From the NCBI RefSeq assembly GCF_014845095.1, contig NZ_NKUG01000079.1:1-46336 (forward strand): a stretch of 46,336 nt of DNA. Reading direction: 5' to 3'. This document shows, in pieces, positions 1-8,628 of the stretch. Source of the DNA: Methylobacterium bullatum. Its GTDB lineage: Bacteria; Pseudomonadota; Alphaproteobacteria; Rhizobiales; Beijerinckiaceae. A program made the translations under genes and the position numbers. The notes under the pieces are model-generated. The model did not search any database and was not told the origin of the DNA. It saw only the letters and a list, made by a program, of their open reading frames with translations. The first letter of the stretch is position 1; each line of letters starts with the position of its first letter.

Positions 1-1
1 C

Positions 2-196
2 CTGTCGTTCCTCGGCCTCGGCGTCCAGCCGCCCCTGCCCTCCTGGGGGCTGATGATCGCCGAGGGCAAGCCGTACATGTTCTTCCAGCCCTGGGTCATC
101 ACCATCCCGGGCGTCGCCCTCCTCGTCCTCGTTCTCGCCATCAACCTCCTGGGCGACGGATTGCGCGACGTCACGGCACCCGAGGGGCGGCGCTGA
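2..196 (+). CDS. ABC transporter permease, DppC/OppC-like (C-terminal end only)
   Basis: The open frame enters from the left edge and ends at a TGA, giving the last 64 residues of an inner-membrane permease. It begins with the family hallmark LSFLGLGVQPPLPSWG, which follows the EAA coupling loop in peptide/nickel permeases of the DppC type. One more hydrophobic helix (around ITIPGVALLVLVLAINLLG) and the typical NLLGDGLRD ending follow. The protein would pair with a DppB-like permease outside the window and the double ATPase downstream at 1666. The start and most of the gene lie beyond the window, so the substrate class cannot be refined. Confidence 0.85.
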   Translation: MSFLGLGVQPPLPSWGLMIAEGKPYMFFQPWVITIPGVALLVLVLAINLLGDGLRDVTAPEGRR

Positions 197-240
197 GCGC
201 TCCCCTCGGCTCCCATTCTCCCCCGACACAGAGTGGATCC

Positions 241-1662
241 ATGTCCCGACACGATGCGATCGCGCATGCCGCGCGCCACTACGACGGAGGCGGTTTCCGC
301 GCCGTCCTGCAGGATGCCGTCGCCCGCCCCACCGAGAGCCAGACCACCGGGCAATTGCCGGCGCTCCATGCCTACCTGTCCGACTTCCTCATGCCCGCCA
401 TCGCGCCTCTGGGCTTCACCGGCCGCATCCTCGACAATCCCGACGGCGAGCACGGCCCCTTCCTCATCGCCGAGCGGCACGAGGGCGACGACCTGCCCAC
501 CGTGCTGATCTACGGCCACGGCGACACCGTGCGCGGCTACCCCGAACAATGGCGCGACGGCCTCGACCCATGGGCGATCGTCGTCGAGGGCGACCGCTGG
601 TACGGTCGCGGCACCGCCGACAACAAGGGCCAGCACATCATCAATCTCGGAGCGCTCGAGGCGGTGATGGCGGCGAGAGGCGGACGCCTCGGCTTCAACA
701 CCAAGCTCCTCATCGAAATGGGCGAGGAATCCGGTTCGCCGGGTCTGCGCGACCTGTGCCGGGCCGAGGCGCGCGCCCTCGCCGCCGACGTGCTCATCGC
801 CTCGGACGGGCCACGGGTGAGCGCGGAACGCCCCACGCTCTTCCTGGGCTCGCGCGGCGGCTACACGTTCGAACTCATCGTGAACCTGCGCGAGGGCAGC
901 CACCATTCGGGCAATTGGGGCGGCCTGCTGCGCAACCCCGGCACGGTGCTGGCCAACGCCATCGCGACCCTGGTCGACGGGCGCGGCAAGATTCTCCTCG
1001 ATGCCCTGCGGCCACCCGCGATCCCCGAGGGCGTGCGGGCGGCGCTCGCCGACATCGCGGTGGGCACCGACCCCACCGCGCCGAGGATCGACGAGGAATG
1101 GGGCGAGCCCGGCCTCACGGCGGCCGAGCGCGTCTTCGGCTGGAACACCCTCGAAGTCCTGGCCTTCAAGACCGGCGACCCCGACGGCCCGCTGAACGCG
1201 GTGCCGCCCCACGCCAAGGCGACGTTGCAGCTGCGCTTCGTCGTCGGCACCGACTGGGAGGGCCTGATCCCGGCCGTGCGCGCCCATCTCGACGCGAAGG
1301 GCTTTCCCATGGTCGAGGTGCGGGCGGCCCGCTCCGAAGTGTTCCGCGCCACCCGCCTGCCCGTGGAGGACCCTTGGGTCGGCTGGGCGCTGGCCTCCAT
1401 CGAGACCAGCACGGGCAAGCGCCCGGCCCTGCTGCCCAATCTCGGCGGTTCGCTGCCCAACGACGCCTTTTCCGAGATCCTCGGCCTGCCGACCCTGTGG
1501 GTGCCGCATTCCTACCCGGCCTGCCTTCAGCACGGTCCGGACGAGCACCTGCTCGGGCCGATGAGCCGCGAGGCGCTGATGCTGATGGCCGGCCTGTTCT
1601 GGGATCTCGGCGAGACCGGACCCGGCATCCTGGGCCAGCGCGACGCCAAACGGGAGACCTGA
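241..1662 (+). CDS. M20 family metallopeptidase (ArgE/DapE/carboxypeptidase type)
   Basis: A 473-residue zinc-dependent amidohydrolase/peptidase, probably cytoplasmic as no signal peptide is visible. The M20 motifs are in order: YGHGDTVRG (metal His/Asp), GRGTADNKGQ (bridging Asp), EMGEESGS (catalytic and metal Glu pair), a SDGPR segment and a late HGPDEHLL histidine. The lid/dimerisation domain lies between, around HHSGNWGG. It sits between a peptide-transporter permease and the transporter ATPase gene, with only 3 bases before the next ORF, so the operon probably imports and then cleaves a peptide or N-acyl amino acid. ATG at 241 was chosen because the M20 fold starts soon after it; the ribosome site is weak. 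The exact substrate is unknown. Confidence 0.9.
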   Translation: MSRHDAIAHAARHYDGGGFRAVLQDAVARPTESQTTGQLPALHAYLSDFLMPAIAPLGFTGRILDNPDGEHGPFLIAERHEGDDLPTVLIYGHGDTVRGYPEQWRDGLDPWAIVVEGDRWYGRGTADNKGQHIINLGALEAVMAARGGRLGFNTKLLIEMGEESGSPGLRDLCRAEARALAADVLIASDGPRVSAERPTLFLGSRGGYTFELIVNLREGSHHSGNWGGLLRNPGTVLANAIATLVDGRGKILLDALRPPAIPEGVRAALADIAVGTDPTAPRIDEEWGEPGLTAAERVFGWNTLEVLAFKTGDPDGPLNAVPPHAKATLQLRFVVGTDWEGLIPAVRAHLDAKGFPMVEVRAARSEVFRATRLPVEDPWVGWALASIETSTGKRPALLPNLGGSLPNDAFSEILGLPTLWVPHSYPACLQHGPDEHLLGPMSREALMLMAGLFWDLGETGPGILGQRDAKRET

Positions 1663-1665
1663 ACC

Positions 1666-3276
1666 ATGAGCGAGCCTGTCGTCAGCATCCGCAACCTCAC
1701 CCTGGCCCTGCCCAAGGGAGCGGACCGGCCGCATGCGGTGGAGGATCTCTCCCTCGATCTGATGCCGGGCAAGATCCTCTGCGTCGTCGGCGAATCGGGC
1801 TCGGGCAAGTCCATGAGCGCCTATGCGCTCACCGGCCTGCTGCCGCGCGCCCTGACCCCCGTCGGCGGCAGCATCCTCTTCGAGGGGCGCGATCTCCTCA
1901 CCCTCGGCGAGCGCGACTGGCGTGCCTTGCGCGGTCGCCGCATCGCCATGGTGTTCCAGGAGCCGATGACGGCGCTCAACCCGGTCATGCGGATCGGCGA
2001 CCAGATCGCCGAGATGTTCGAGGCGCACGGCCTCCTCACCAAGGCCGAGCGGCGGGCCAAGGCCATCGCGCTCGCCACCGAGGTCGGCCTGCCCGATCCG
2101 GCGCAGATCGTGCGCGCCTATCCGCATCAGCTGTCGGGCGGACAGCGCCAGCGCGCGATGATCGCCATGGCCCTGGCCCTCGAGCCCTCGATCCTCGTCG
2201 CCGACGAGCCGACCACGGCGCTGGACGTCACCACCCAGGCGCAGATCCTGAAGCTCGTCCGCGACCTGCAGCGGCGGCGGGGCATGAGCGTCCTGTTCAT
2301 CACCCACGATTTCGGCGTCGTCGCGGACATCGCCGACCATGTGGCGGTGCTCCAGCGCGGCAAGCTGGTGGAATCGGGCTCCGCCGACGAGGTCCTGAGG
2401 AGCCCGCAGCATCCCTACACCAAGGCGCTGCTGGCGGCGGTGCCGAGCATCGTGCCGCCGGAGCGCGCATCACGGGAGGGCGCGCCCATCGCCCTTTCGG
2501 CCATCGGCTTGACGAAAACCTACACGTCGCGTCGTGGCCTGTTCGGGCCGCCGCGCATCGTCCACGCGGTCAAGGAGGTGGCGTTCGACGTCCGGCGCGG
2601 CGAGACCCTGGGGCTCGTGGGCGAATCGGGCTCGGGCAAATCCACCACGGCGCGCCTCGCCATCCGGCTCATCGACCCGGACCGGGGCACCGTCCGCCTC
2701 GGCGCGCTGGATTACACGGCTTTGGGGCCGCGGGCGCTCCGCGCCGAGCGCAAGCGCATCCAGATGATCTTCCAGGACCCCTTCGCCTCCCTCAATCCGC
2801 GCCGGACCGTGGAGCAGATCATCACCGCCGGGCCGATCGCCCATGGCACGCCCGTCCGCGAGGCAAGGGAGCGGGCGCGGGAACTCCTCGATCTCGTCGG
2901 CCTGTCGCCCAGCGCCGCCGAGCGATATCCGAACGCCTTCTCCGGCGGCCAGCGCCAGCGCATCGGCATCGCCCGGGCGCTCGCCATGGAGCCCGACGTG
3001 CTGGTCGCCGACGAGGCCGTCTCGGCCCTCGACGTGTCGGTCCAGGCCCAGGTGCTCGACCTTCTCGAGGATCTGAAGCAGCGCCTGAACCTCGCCATGC
3101 TGTTCATCACCCACGACCTGCGCGTCGCGGCCAAGATCTGCGACCGGATCGCGGTGATGCATCGCGGCGAGATCGTGGAGCAGCGGCCGACCGCCGACCT
3201 GTTCCGCCGGCCGGACCATCCCTACACGCGGGATCTGCTCTCGGCCGTGCCCGGCCTGCAGATGGACGTGGCCTGA
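1666..3276 (+). CDS. Fused double ATP-binding protein of a peptide/nickel-type ABC transporter (DppD-DppF)
   Basis: 536 residues carrying two complete ABC ATPase domains in tandem, the arrangement seen in GsiA/YejF proteins. Domain 1 (about 5-265) has Walker A GESGSGKS at 42-49, signature LSGGQRQR and Walker [11 protein letters not shown]. Domain 2 (about 275-530) has a second GESGSGKS, signature FSGGQRQR and [10 protein letters not shown], with Ala where Pro is usual after DE. Each half ends with the HPYT oligopeptide-ATPase tail motif that closes this family. It powers the permease whose end lies at 2-196. A GGGAGA-like ribosome site (GGGAGA) sits 9 bases before the ATG. Start and family are secure; the imported molecule is not. 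Confidence 0.93.
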   Translation: MSEPVVSIRNLTLALPKGADRPHAVEDLSLDLMPGKILCVVGESGSGKSMSAYALTGLLPRALTPVGGSILFEGRDLLTLGERDWRALRGRRIAMVFQEPMTALNPVMRIGDQIAEMFEAHGLLTKAERRAKAIALATEVGLPDPAQIVRAYPHQLSGGQRQRAMIAMALALEPSILVADEPTTALDVTTQAQILKLVRDLQRRRGMSVLFITHDFGVVADIADHVAVLQRGKLVESGSADEVLRSPQHPYTKALLAAVPSIVPPERASREGAPIALSAIGLTKTYTSRRGLFGPPRIVHAVKEVAFDVRRGETLGLVGESGSGKSTTARLAIRLIDPDRGTVRLGALDYTALGPRALRAERKRIQMIFQDPFASLNPRRTVEQIITAGPIAHGTPVREARERARELLDLVGLSPSAAERYPNAFSGGQRQRIGIARALAMEPDVLVADEAVSALDVSVQAQVLDLLEDLKQRLNLAMLFITHDLRVAAKICDRIAVMHRGEIVEQRPTADLFRRPDHPYTRDLLSAVPGLQMDVA

Positions 3277-3289
3277 CGCGCGAGGGGCG

Positions 3290-3667
3290 CTACTTGCGCC
3301 AGGCGTCGATCCAGGACGTCACCGGGTCGACCACGTAGGACAGGAGCGAGGTGGCCCAGCCCCTGGCCCTCGCGCCGATCGATGGCTTGCCCTGTCGACG
3401 GGCCTCGGCCTCGGCCGCCTGGGCGACCAGCATCGCCGAGACGTAACTGTTCTCCAGGGTCTTGCACTCGGCCAAAGCGGCCTTCTGCGCGGCATGGGTC
3501 GGCAGGCCGGCGGGTTGCCCGGAAAAGGCCTGGCGCACGCATTTGTGCCAGCGCCGCTCCAGGAGATCGAGATCGGCGCCTGCTGCCGGCGCCTCCTGAG
3601 CCATCGCCTCCTGAGCAAAGGCTCCCGCCGATGCCGCGAGGCCCGCCACGAAGGCAGCCGCCATCAG
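3290..3667 (-). CDS. Hypothetical exported protein
   Basis: About 125 residues with a hydrophobic, alanine-rich leader ending in an AFAQ-type cleavage site, so probably periplasmic. The mature part holds two cysteines (WHKCVRQ and LAECKTL), a helical alanine/glutamate-rich stretch and a tryptophan-rich end. No family recognised. The ATG at 3667 gives a leader without positive charge; in-frame upstream ATGs at 3778 and 3829 would add arginines but overlap the next gene (3723-3902), so the start is uncertain. It converges with the ABC ATPase gene, leaving 13 bases between the stops. Confidence 0.6.
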   Translation of the reverse strand: MMAAAFVAGLAASAGAFAQEAMAQEAPAAGADLDLLERRWHKCVRQAFSGQPAGLPTHAAQKAALAECKTLENSYVSAMLVAQAAEAEARRQGKPSIGARARGWATSLLSYVVDPVTSWIDAWRK

Positions 3668-3722
3668 GGCCTGAGTCGCTGCCTGGCGGCCCGGTCGAGG
3701 ATACGTCGTCGTCCGAGGCTCG

Positions 3723-3902
3723 CTAGCGGGCAAGGGCCCGCGTCTCGTCGAGGACGGCTTCCACCGCGGCGATCGCATTTTCCAGCTCCGCGATGCGGCG
3801 TAGCGTGCTGTCGGCCGGCATCGTTTCATGCTCCGCCGCTTCCAGGATCAGGGCGCGCTGACGAGCTTTGAGACGGTCCAGGAGAGATTCGAGCTTAAGC
3901 AT
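3723..3902 (-). CDS. Small hypothetical coiled-coil protein
   Basis: A 59-residue, charged and almost wholly helical protein (heptad-like leucines in LESLLDRLKARQ and AELENAIAAVEAVL). It has no cysteine or membrane segment. The ATG at 3902 is preferred; a GTG three codons earlier is possible. It precedes the exported-protein gene on the same strand by about 55 bases and may be cotranscribed. No function can be assigned; it could be a small regulator or adaptor. Confidence 0.55.
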   Translation of the reverse strand: MLKLESLLDRLKARQRALILEAAEHETMPADSTLRRIAELENAIAAVEAVLDETRALAR

Positions 3903-4150
3903 GAACCGCACTTAACCGCGTGTTGCGCGATGGACAACATTTGTTTGCACCGAAATTGACGCCCTGTTGGTGGGGAATGACCCTGAAACACAAGATTCCA
4001 CCGGAGTGTGGCCAAGATGAAATAGCGCCTGCGTACTTCACCTCCGCCCCGTGCTGTCCGGCGAGGACGGCTAAGGTCGCGTGCTGAACCTTTCCCACGG
4101 CCGCGGGTTCACAAAGCCTCGAGGCAACCTCCACCCCGGAAACCGTGATC

Positions 4151-4456
4151 ATGTCGAAGACGATGTCCGCCGACTTCAAGAGCCGCCGCGATGCCGAGAC
4201 CGCAGTCGAGCACATCGTCCAGGAACACGGGATCGACCGGAGCGCCGTGACCATCGCCCCCGCCGGCGACGACAACACCGCCGGGACCGAGGCGGCGCGG
4301 GCCGATATCGAGGATGGCCGCCTGAAGGAAGGCACCGAGGGCGAGCCCGCCCTGGAGGGCGAGATCCGCGTCACCGTCGCGTTCGACGAGGGGCTGACCG
4401 AGAAGGTGATGACGTCGTTCGAGACCTATGGCGGACGCGCGATCGATGCCGTCTGA
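4151..4456 (+). CDS. Small acidic hypothetical protein
   Basis: A 101-residue acidic, soluble protein. The first half reads like an alpha-beta fold that pairs residues of a mobile helix (SRRDAETAVEHIVQEHGI) with a strand (RSAVTIAPAG). A disordered Asp/Glu/Gly-rich linker follows, then a second strand-helix unit (EIRVTVAFDEGL and EKVMTSFETYGG). The pattern resembles stress or heat-shock-associated small proteins described only as hypothetical in alphaproteobacteria. ATG at 4151 is taken rather than the GTG at 4145. It converges on bphO with 13 bases between the stops. Confidence 0.65.
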   Translation: MSKTMSADFKSRRDAETAVEHIVQEHGIDRSAVTIAPAGDDNTAGTEAARADIEDGRLKEGTEGEPALEGEIRVTVAFDEGLTEKVMTSFETYGGRAIDAV

Positions 4457-4469
4457 TCCGGCTCGACGA

Positions 4470-5105
4470 TCAGCGCTGTGACGGCTCGGCCCGACCGGAA
4501 TCCGGCGGGAGGCCGGCGGTGAGCCAGAGCTTGAGGGCGTCGAAGGTCCAACGGGCGCCCTCGATCACGTGATGCGGTGGGCCTTCCTCGCCGGACCGGT
4601 CGAGGAAGGTTCGGAACGAGGCCCACATCGCCCCCGTGTCCCGCTTGCCGTAGCCTTCGTAATAGGCGCACCCGCCCGATGCGATCTCCGCCCCGAGGCT
4701 GCGGTGAAGGTGATGGGCGATGACCTGCCCGCCCAGGGTCGAGCCCTCCGTGACGTAGAGCGCGCCGAGGAGGGCGGGGCGTGAATGGAAGCCGGTGCCC
4801 GCCGCAAAGCGCGGCAGCGCCTCGATCGTGTCCTTCGTCAGTCCGAAATGGACGAGATCGCGTTCCAGCAGGTGCAGCTTGCCGCGCGGCTGCGCGAAGG
4901 CAGGTTCGAAGCTCGCGGCGATTGCGGGCTCGAAGACCCGGTGGAACCCCCACCAGCGGGTGAGGAGAGCGAGGTATCCCTCTCGCGTCGCCATCCGCCG
5001 CCGCCAGTCGAGCCGGTGTTCCAGATCCTCGTGACGGTCACGCGTCTCCTCCCGCAGCCGTTCGCTCAATGACGGGGCCGCGGACGCATGGGCCGCGCCG
5101 CTCAC
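4470..5105 (-). CDS. bphO: Biliverdin-producing heme oxygenase
   Basis: A 211-residue helical protein that opens heme to biliverdin IX-alpha, the chromophore of bacteriophytochromes. The probable heme-ligating histidine is His25 in TRDRHEDLEH. The distal-helix glycine region appears as GSTLGGQVIAHHL, which matches the small BphO/HmuO-type enzymes. The start is a GTG (5105-5103) whose last bases overlap the TGA of bphP in a GTGA junction, so translation is coupled to the photoreceptor gene. This start removes about 290 codons of spurious frame found upstream. Pairing with bphP strongly supports the role. Confidence 0.9.
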   Translation of the reverse strand: MSGAAHASAAPSLSERLREETRDRHEDLEHRLDWRRRMATREGYLALLTRWWGFHRVFEPAIAASFEPAFAQPRGKLHLLERDLVHFGLTKDTIEALPRFAAGTGFHSRPALLGALYVTEGSTLGGQVIAHHLHRSLGAEIASGGCAYYEGYGKRDTGAMWASFRTFLDRSGEEGPPHHVIEGARWTFDALKLWLTAGLPPDSGRAEPSQR

Positions 5106-7300
5106 GGCAGGCCGGCCGGCTCGGGCGCGCCGATCGGGGCGGTCATGATCACCCTCAGCCCCGGGTGATTGTTGGTGTTCTCGATGGTGCCGCCGAGGCG
5201 GTCGACCATGGCGTTGAGCATCCGCGTCCCGAATCCGCTCCGCGTGCCGGTCTTGCCCTGGCCCTGATCGGCGACGATCAGGCGGAAGCGGTTGCGATGC
5301 TGTTCGAGGCTGATGGCGATCGGCCCGACGGCACCGGCATAGGCGTATTTGTTGGCGTTGATGACGAGCTCGGTCAGGATCAGCCCGATGCTCACGGCGG
5401 CATCGGTGGGAATGGTCACGGGGGCGAAATCGGTACTGAACTGATCCGTCCAGTCGGGTCCCATCGACGATTTCATCTCCGTGACGAGATCCTCGAGGTA
5501 GCGCGCGAGATCGATCATCTCGACATTGTCGTCGCTGTAGAGCCGCCGGTGGACCAGGGCCACGGCGGACAGACGGCGCTGCGCTTCGCCCAGGGACTTG
5601 CTGAGATCCGCGTTGCCCTCCGACCTCGCCTGCAGGGACAGGAAGGCGGAGACGAGCTGAAGGCTGTTCTGGACGCGGTGGTTCACTTCCTTGATCAGGT
5701 AGTCCTTCTGGACCAGCAGGCTTTCCTTGTCCGCCACGGTGGCGCCGAGTTCGCGGTTGAGCTCGCGGATGCGCCGGGTCTGGCGCGCCTCGTACAATTC
5801 GCGGACGATGCGCTGCGCCGCCTCGATCTCGGGAAGGGTCCAGGGTTTGGCATGGCCGTGGACCTCCTCGGTCCAGGCCTCGAAGGAGGCGCGGGGGCTC
5901 AGGGTGTCGCCGACGGCGACGGCGGCCTTGTGCGGGTTGCCCGCCCAGTTCACGAGTTCGATCTGCTCGGCCCGGAACCACATCAGGATGATCGGCTCAT
6001 CCCCCGACAGGACCACGGCGAGGAGACCGCTCGCCAGGGCGCGATAGGCGTCGGCACGCGGGAACCGCTTGCTGAGGGCGTGGGTGTGGAGGGCCTGCGC
6101 GCCGCCCACCGTTCGGACCCAGGCGGCGATCTCGCGCAGGTCGGCCTCGTCGGCGCAGCGTCCGGTCCGGTGGAGATCCCTGCCCTGCAGGAGCGCGAAG
6201 CCATCGGCCCCGAGCATGCGGCGCAGGTCCTCGCTCGTCTCGATGAGGATGTCCGAGAGGGGCGCTTCGCCCAGGACCTTTCCGGAGACCACGTCCTCGG
6301 CGCTGCGCAGCTGGAGCCGCTCGCGGTAATCCTCGGCTTCCTCCCGCGACCTGATCTGGCGCGCGACGCTCCCCGCCAGGGCCTGGCAGGCCATCCGCTG
6401 TCCGAAGGCGAGGGTGCGGGGCGTGCGGTGGTGGCAGGCCACGAGCCCCCACAGGATGCCGTCCTTGACGATGGAGATCGAGGCCGAGGCCGCCACGTCC
6501 ATGTTGCGCAGATATTGAAGGTGGATCGGCGAGACGCTGCGCAGGTCGACATCGCTGAGGTCGAGCCGGGACAGCTCCTTCGGCCGGATCGGCTGCGGCA
6601 CATAGGCGACGTCGGGGATCACCCGGACGCGGTTGCGGATGTAGAGCGCCCGCGCCTGTTTCGGGATGTCGGAGGCCGGGAAGTGGTGGTGCAGGAAACT
6701 GCCGAGTTCGGGGACCCGGCTCTCCGCGATGACCACACCCGCATCGTCGTCGAGGAAGCGATAGACCATCACCCGGTCGAACCCGGTGACCTCACGGAAC
6801 GACGTCGCCGCCCGTTCACACAGCGTCTTGAGGTCGGCGGCCCGCTCCAGCGCGCTCCCGGCACGGTCGAGCCAGCCGAGCAGGCTGGCGGCATCGGTCC
6901 ATTGGGCGGCCTGCGGCTCGAGCTGCACCAGCCATTGGCCGTCCTGGAAGCGGGCGGTGGCATCCATCGCCGCGTGCAGGCCCTCGACCCGGCCGATCAC
7001 GACGGTCTCGTCCTGCGGCGCGTCGACAAGGAGAGCGGCATGGGTCGCGCCGAGAAGTTCCGACAGCGTCCGGCCGGTCCATTCCGTGGCCAGCATTCCC
7101 TCGATGTCGCCGGCGCCGCCGACCACCCTCTGGTCTTCGGCGCCCGCGATCAGCAGGAGCCCGTGCGGCTGGATCGCCCCCGGGACATGGATCGGCTCTC
7201 GGTCGCAGACGGTCAGATCTGGGCCGAGATCCGAGACGTCACCGTCCTGGCGAGGATCCAGGGCCGGATCGACCGTCCGGGGGGCACTCAGTTGCGTCAT
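5102..7300 (-). CDS. bphP: Bacteriophytochrome sensor histidine kinase (red/far-red photoreceptor)
   Basis: 732 residues from the ATG at 7300. An N-terminal PAS domain carries Cys32 in VCDREPIHVPG, the position that binds biliverdin in bacteriophytochromes, followed by the IQPHG motif. The GAF domain (about 130-300) has the FPASDIP motif near residue 211. The PHY domain (about 310-490) contains the tongue motif PRASFEAW near 470. The output is a HisKA_2/HWE-type kinase: phosphoacceptor His541 in VNHRVQNSL, N-box ELVINANKYAY and a late glycine box GFGTRM. It is soluble, with no membrane segment. The frame stays open 49 codons upstream to 7447, but that stretch lacks phytochrome features. No response regulator is adjacent. 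Confidence 0.94.
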   Translation of the reverse strand: MTQLSAPRTVDPALDPRQDGDVSDLGPDLTVCDREPIHVPGAIQPHGLLLIAGAEDQRVVGGAGDIEGMLATEWTGRTLSELLGATHAALLVDAPQDETVVIGRVEGLHAAMDATARFQDGQWLVQLEPQAAQWTDAASLLGWLDRAGSALERAADLKTLCERAATSFREVTGFDRVMVYRFLDDDAGVVIAESRVPELGSFLHHHFPASDIPKQARALYIRNRVRVIPDVAYVPQPIRPKELSRLDLSDVDLRSVSPIHLQYLRNMDVAASASISIVKDGILWGLVACHHRTPRTLAFGQRMACQALAGSVARQIRSREEAEDYRERLQLRSAEDVVSGKVLGEAPLSDILIETSEDLRRMLGADGFALLQGRDLHRTGRCADEADLREIAAWVRTVGGAQALHTHALSKRFPRADAYRALASGLLAVVLSGDEPIILMWFRAEQIELVNWAGNPHKAAVAVGDTLSPRASFEAWTEEVHGHAKPWTLPEIEAAQRIVRELYEARQTRRIRELNRELGATVADKESLLVQKDYLIKEVNHRVQNSLQLVSAFLSLQARSEGNADLSKSLGEAQRRLSAVALVHRRLYSDDNVEMIDLARYLEDLVTEMKSSMGPDWTDQFSTDFAPVTIPTDAAVSIGLILTELVINANKYAYAGAVGPIAISLEQHRNRFRLIVADQGQGKTGTRSGFGTRMLNAMVDRLGGTIENTNNHPGLRVIMTAPIGAPEPAGLP

Positions 7301-7634
7301 ACGTCCATTCTGTAGCGTCTGTAGGCCGTCGGAAACCTGAACGGCCAACCTCCCGCATCCCCCGAACCGCGTGTCCGAAAGACAATCCTTCTTGGGCGGC
7401 CGAGTAGGAGCCGATTCGCCGACCCCCATCCCGCCGTGTGGAGACACGATGCGGGAGGAAATCTGCCGCCCGTCGAAGGTGGGGCGAGGATTTATTTAGT
7501 GACTCTACGCAGCTTTGCCATATCGACGCCACACATAGTTTGCCGGTCTTATATGTGTACTTTCATACAAACAGAATTGTGTTGATCGAAGCTCGGCTGT
7601 ACTGACGGGAGCGACTGTCCCGGATCGATTCCGC
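7301..7634. promoter_or_regulatory. Intergenic region upstream of bphP with an inverted repeat
   Basis: 334 bases between the stop of the deacetylase gene and the bphP start, visibly AT-richer around 7490-7590. An inverted repeat of 7 bases (ACACATA at 7531-7537, TATGTGT at 7552-7558, 14-base spacer) lies about 230 bases before bphP. On the minus strand a TATAAG hexamer overlaps its arm and could serve as a -10 element, though the -35 is poor. This is the likely bphP promoter region; the operator role is inference. Confidence 0.35.
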
Positions 7635-8561
7635 TCACGCCCCCATGAGCACCGACACATGGGCGGCGACCGAATCGCCGAGCCCCTTCAGGTCGTAGCC
7701 GCCCTCCAGCAGCGACACGATCCTGCCGTCGCAGGTGCGGTCGGCGATCTCCATCACCTGGGCCGTGGCCCAGGCGAAATCCTCGGCCTCCAGCATCAGG
7801 TTGGCCAGCGGGTCGCGCCAATGGGCGTCGAACCCGGCGGAGATGACGATGAGGTCGGGTTTGAACGCCTCGAGACGGGTGAGGATGCGGCTTCGCATCG
7901 CCTCCTTGAAGGCGTCGCCATCGGCGAAGGGCTTGAGCGGCGCGTTGACGATGGTGCCGTGCTCGCCCTCCTCGGACACCGCGCCGCTGCCGGGATAGAG
8001 CGGCATCTGGTGAGTGGAGCAGAACAGCACCGACGGGTCCGACCAGACGATGTCCTGCGTGCCGTTGCCGTGATGCACGTCCCAATCGACGATGGCCACG
8101 CGCTCCGCCCCGTGGACCGTCCTGGCGTGAAGGGCGGCGATCGCCGCGTTGTTGAAGACGCAGAAACCCATCGCCTTGGTGCGTTCCGCGTGATGCCCCG
8201 GTGGCCGCATGGCCGAGAAGGCGTTGCGGGCGGCACCCGTCATCACGAGGTCGACGCTCTGCACCGCCGCGCCGACACCGCGCAGGACGCAATCCATCGT
8301 TCCCGGCGAGAGCACCGTGTCCGAATCGAGATGGGCAAGCCCCTCGCTCGGCACCGAGCGGAGGATGGCGCGGACCCATTCCTCGGGATGGGCGAGGAAC
8401 ACCGATTCGAGGGCTGCGGCGTCCGGCGAGCGACGGTCGAGGCCGGAGAAGTCCGCCGTCCCGAGGGCCTCCCGGACCGCCTTCATGCGCTCCGGCCGCT
8501 CGGGATGTCCGTGCGGCGTGCGATGCTCGAACGCGGCCGCATGATGGAACAGGACGGTCAT
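7635..8561 (-). CDS. Histone deacetylase-like amidohydrolase (class II/AcuC-polyamine deacetylase family)
   Basis: 308 residues of the arginase/deacetylase fold, a zinc enzyme removing acetyl groups from lysine, polyamine or another amine. All catalytic positions are present: HPERPERM near the start, the charge-relay HH in RPPGHHAERT, zinc ligands in DWDVHHGNGT and AGFDAHWRDP, and the active-site tyrosine in LEGGYDL. ATG 8561 is chosen over ATG 8567 because a GAGGGG ribosome site lies 8 bases ahead of it. It follows the phosphatase gene by 67 bases on the same strand, so it may belong to that operon. Whether it acts on acetyl-polyamines, acetoin metabolism or proteins cannot be told. Confidence 0.9.
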   Translation of the reverse strand: MTVLFHHAAAFEHRTPHGHPERPERMKAVREALGTADFSGLDRRSPDAAALESVFLAHPEEWVRAILRSVPSEGLAHLDSDTVLSPGTMDCVLRGVGAAVQSVDLVMTGAARNAFSAMRPPGHHAERTKAMGFCVFNNAAIAALHARTVHGAERVAIVDWDVHHGNGTQDIVWSDPSVLFCSTHQMPLYPGSGAVSEEGEHGTIVNAPLKPFADGDAFKEAMRSRILTRLEAFKPDLIVISAGFDAHWRDPLANLMLEAEDFAWATAQVMEIADRTCDGRIVSLLEGGYDLKGLGDSVAAHVSVLMGA

Positions 8562-8628
8562 CGACATCTCCCCTCGTCAATCTGGCATTGAGTATACCAG
8601 CTTGAGCGAGGGATGACAGGAGCGCGGA

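Noticed and set aside
549-3338. A 929-residue plus-strand open frame across the M20 and ABC ATPase genes
   Set aside because: It is arginine- and alanine-rich without domains, and lies out of frame with two clear genes; an artefact of high GC.
5069-7315. A 748-residue plus-strand frame opposite bphP
   Set aside because: No family motifs; it mirrors the phytochrome codons on the opposite strand.
7301-7447. Upstream extension of bphP by 49 codons
   Set aside because: The extra residues do not resemble a phytochrome N-terminus, while the ATG at 7300 puts the biliverdin cysteine at the expected distance.
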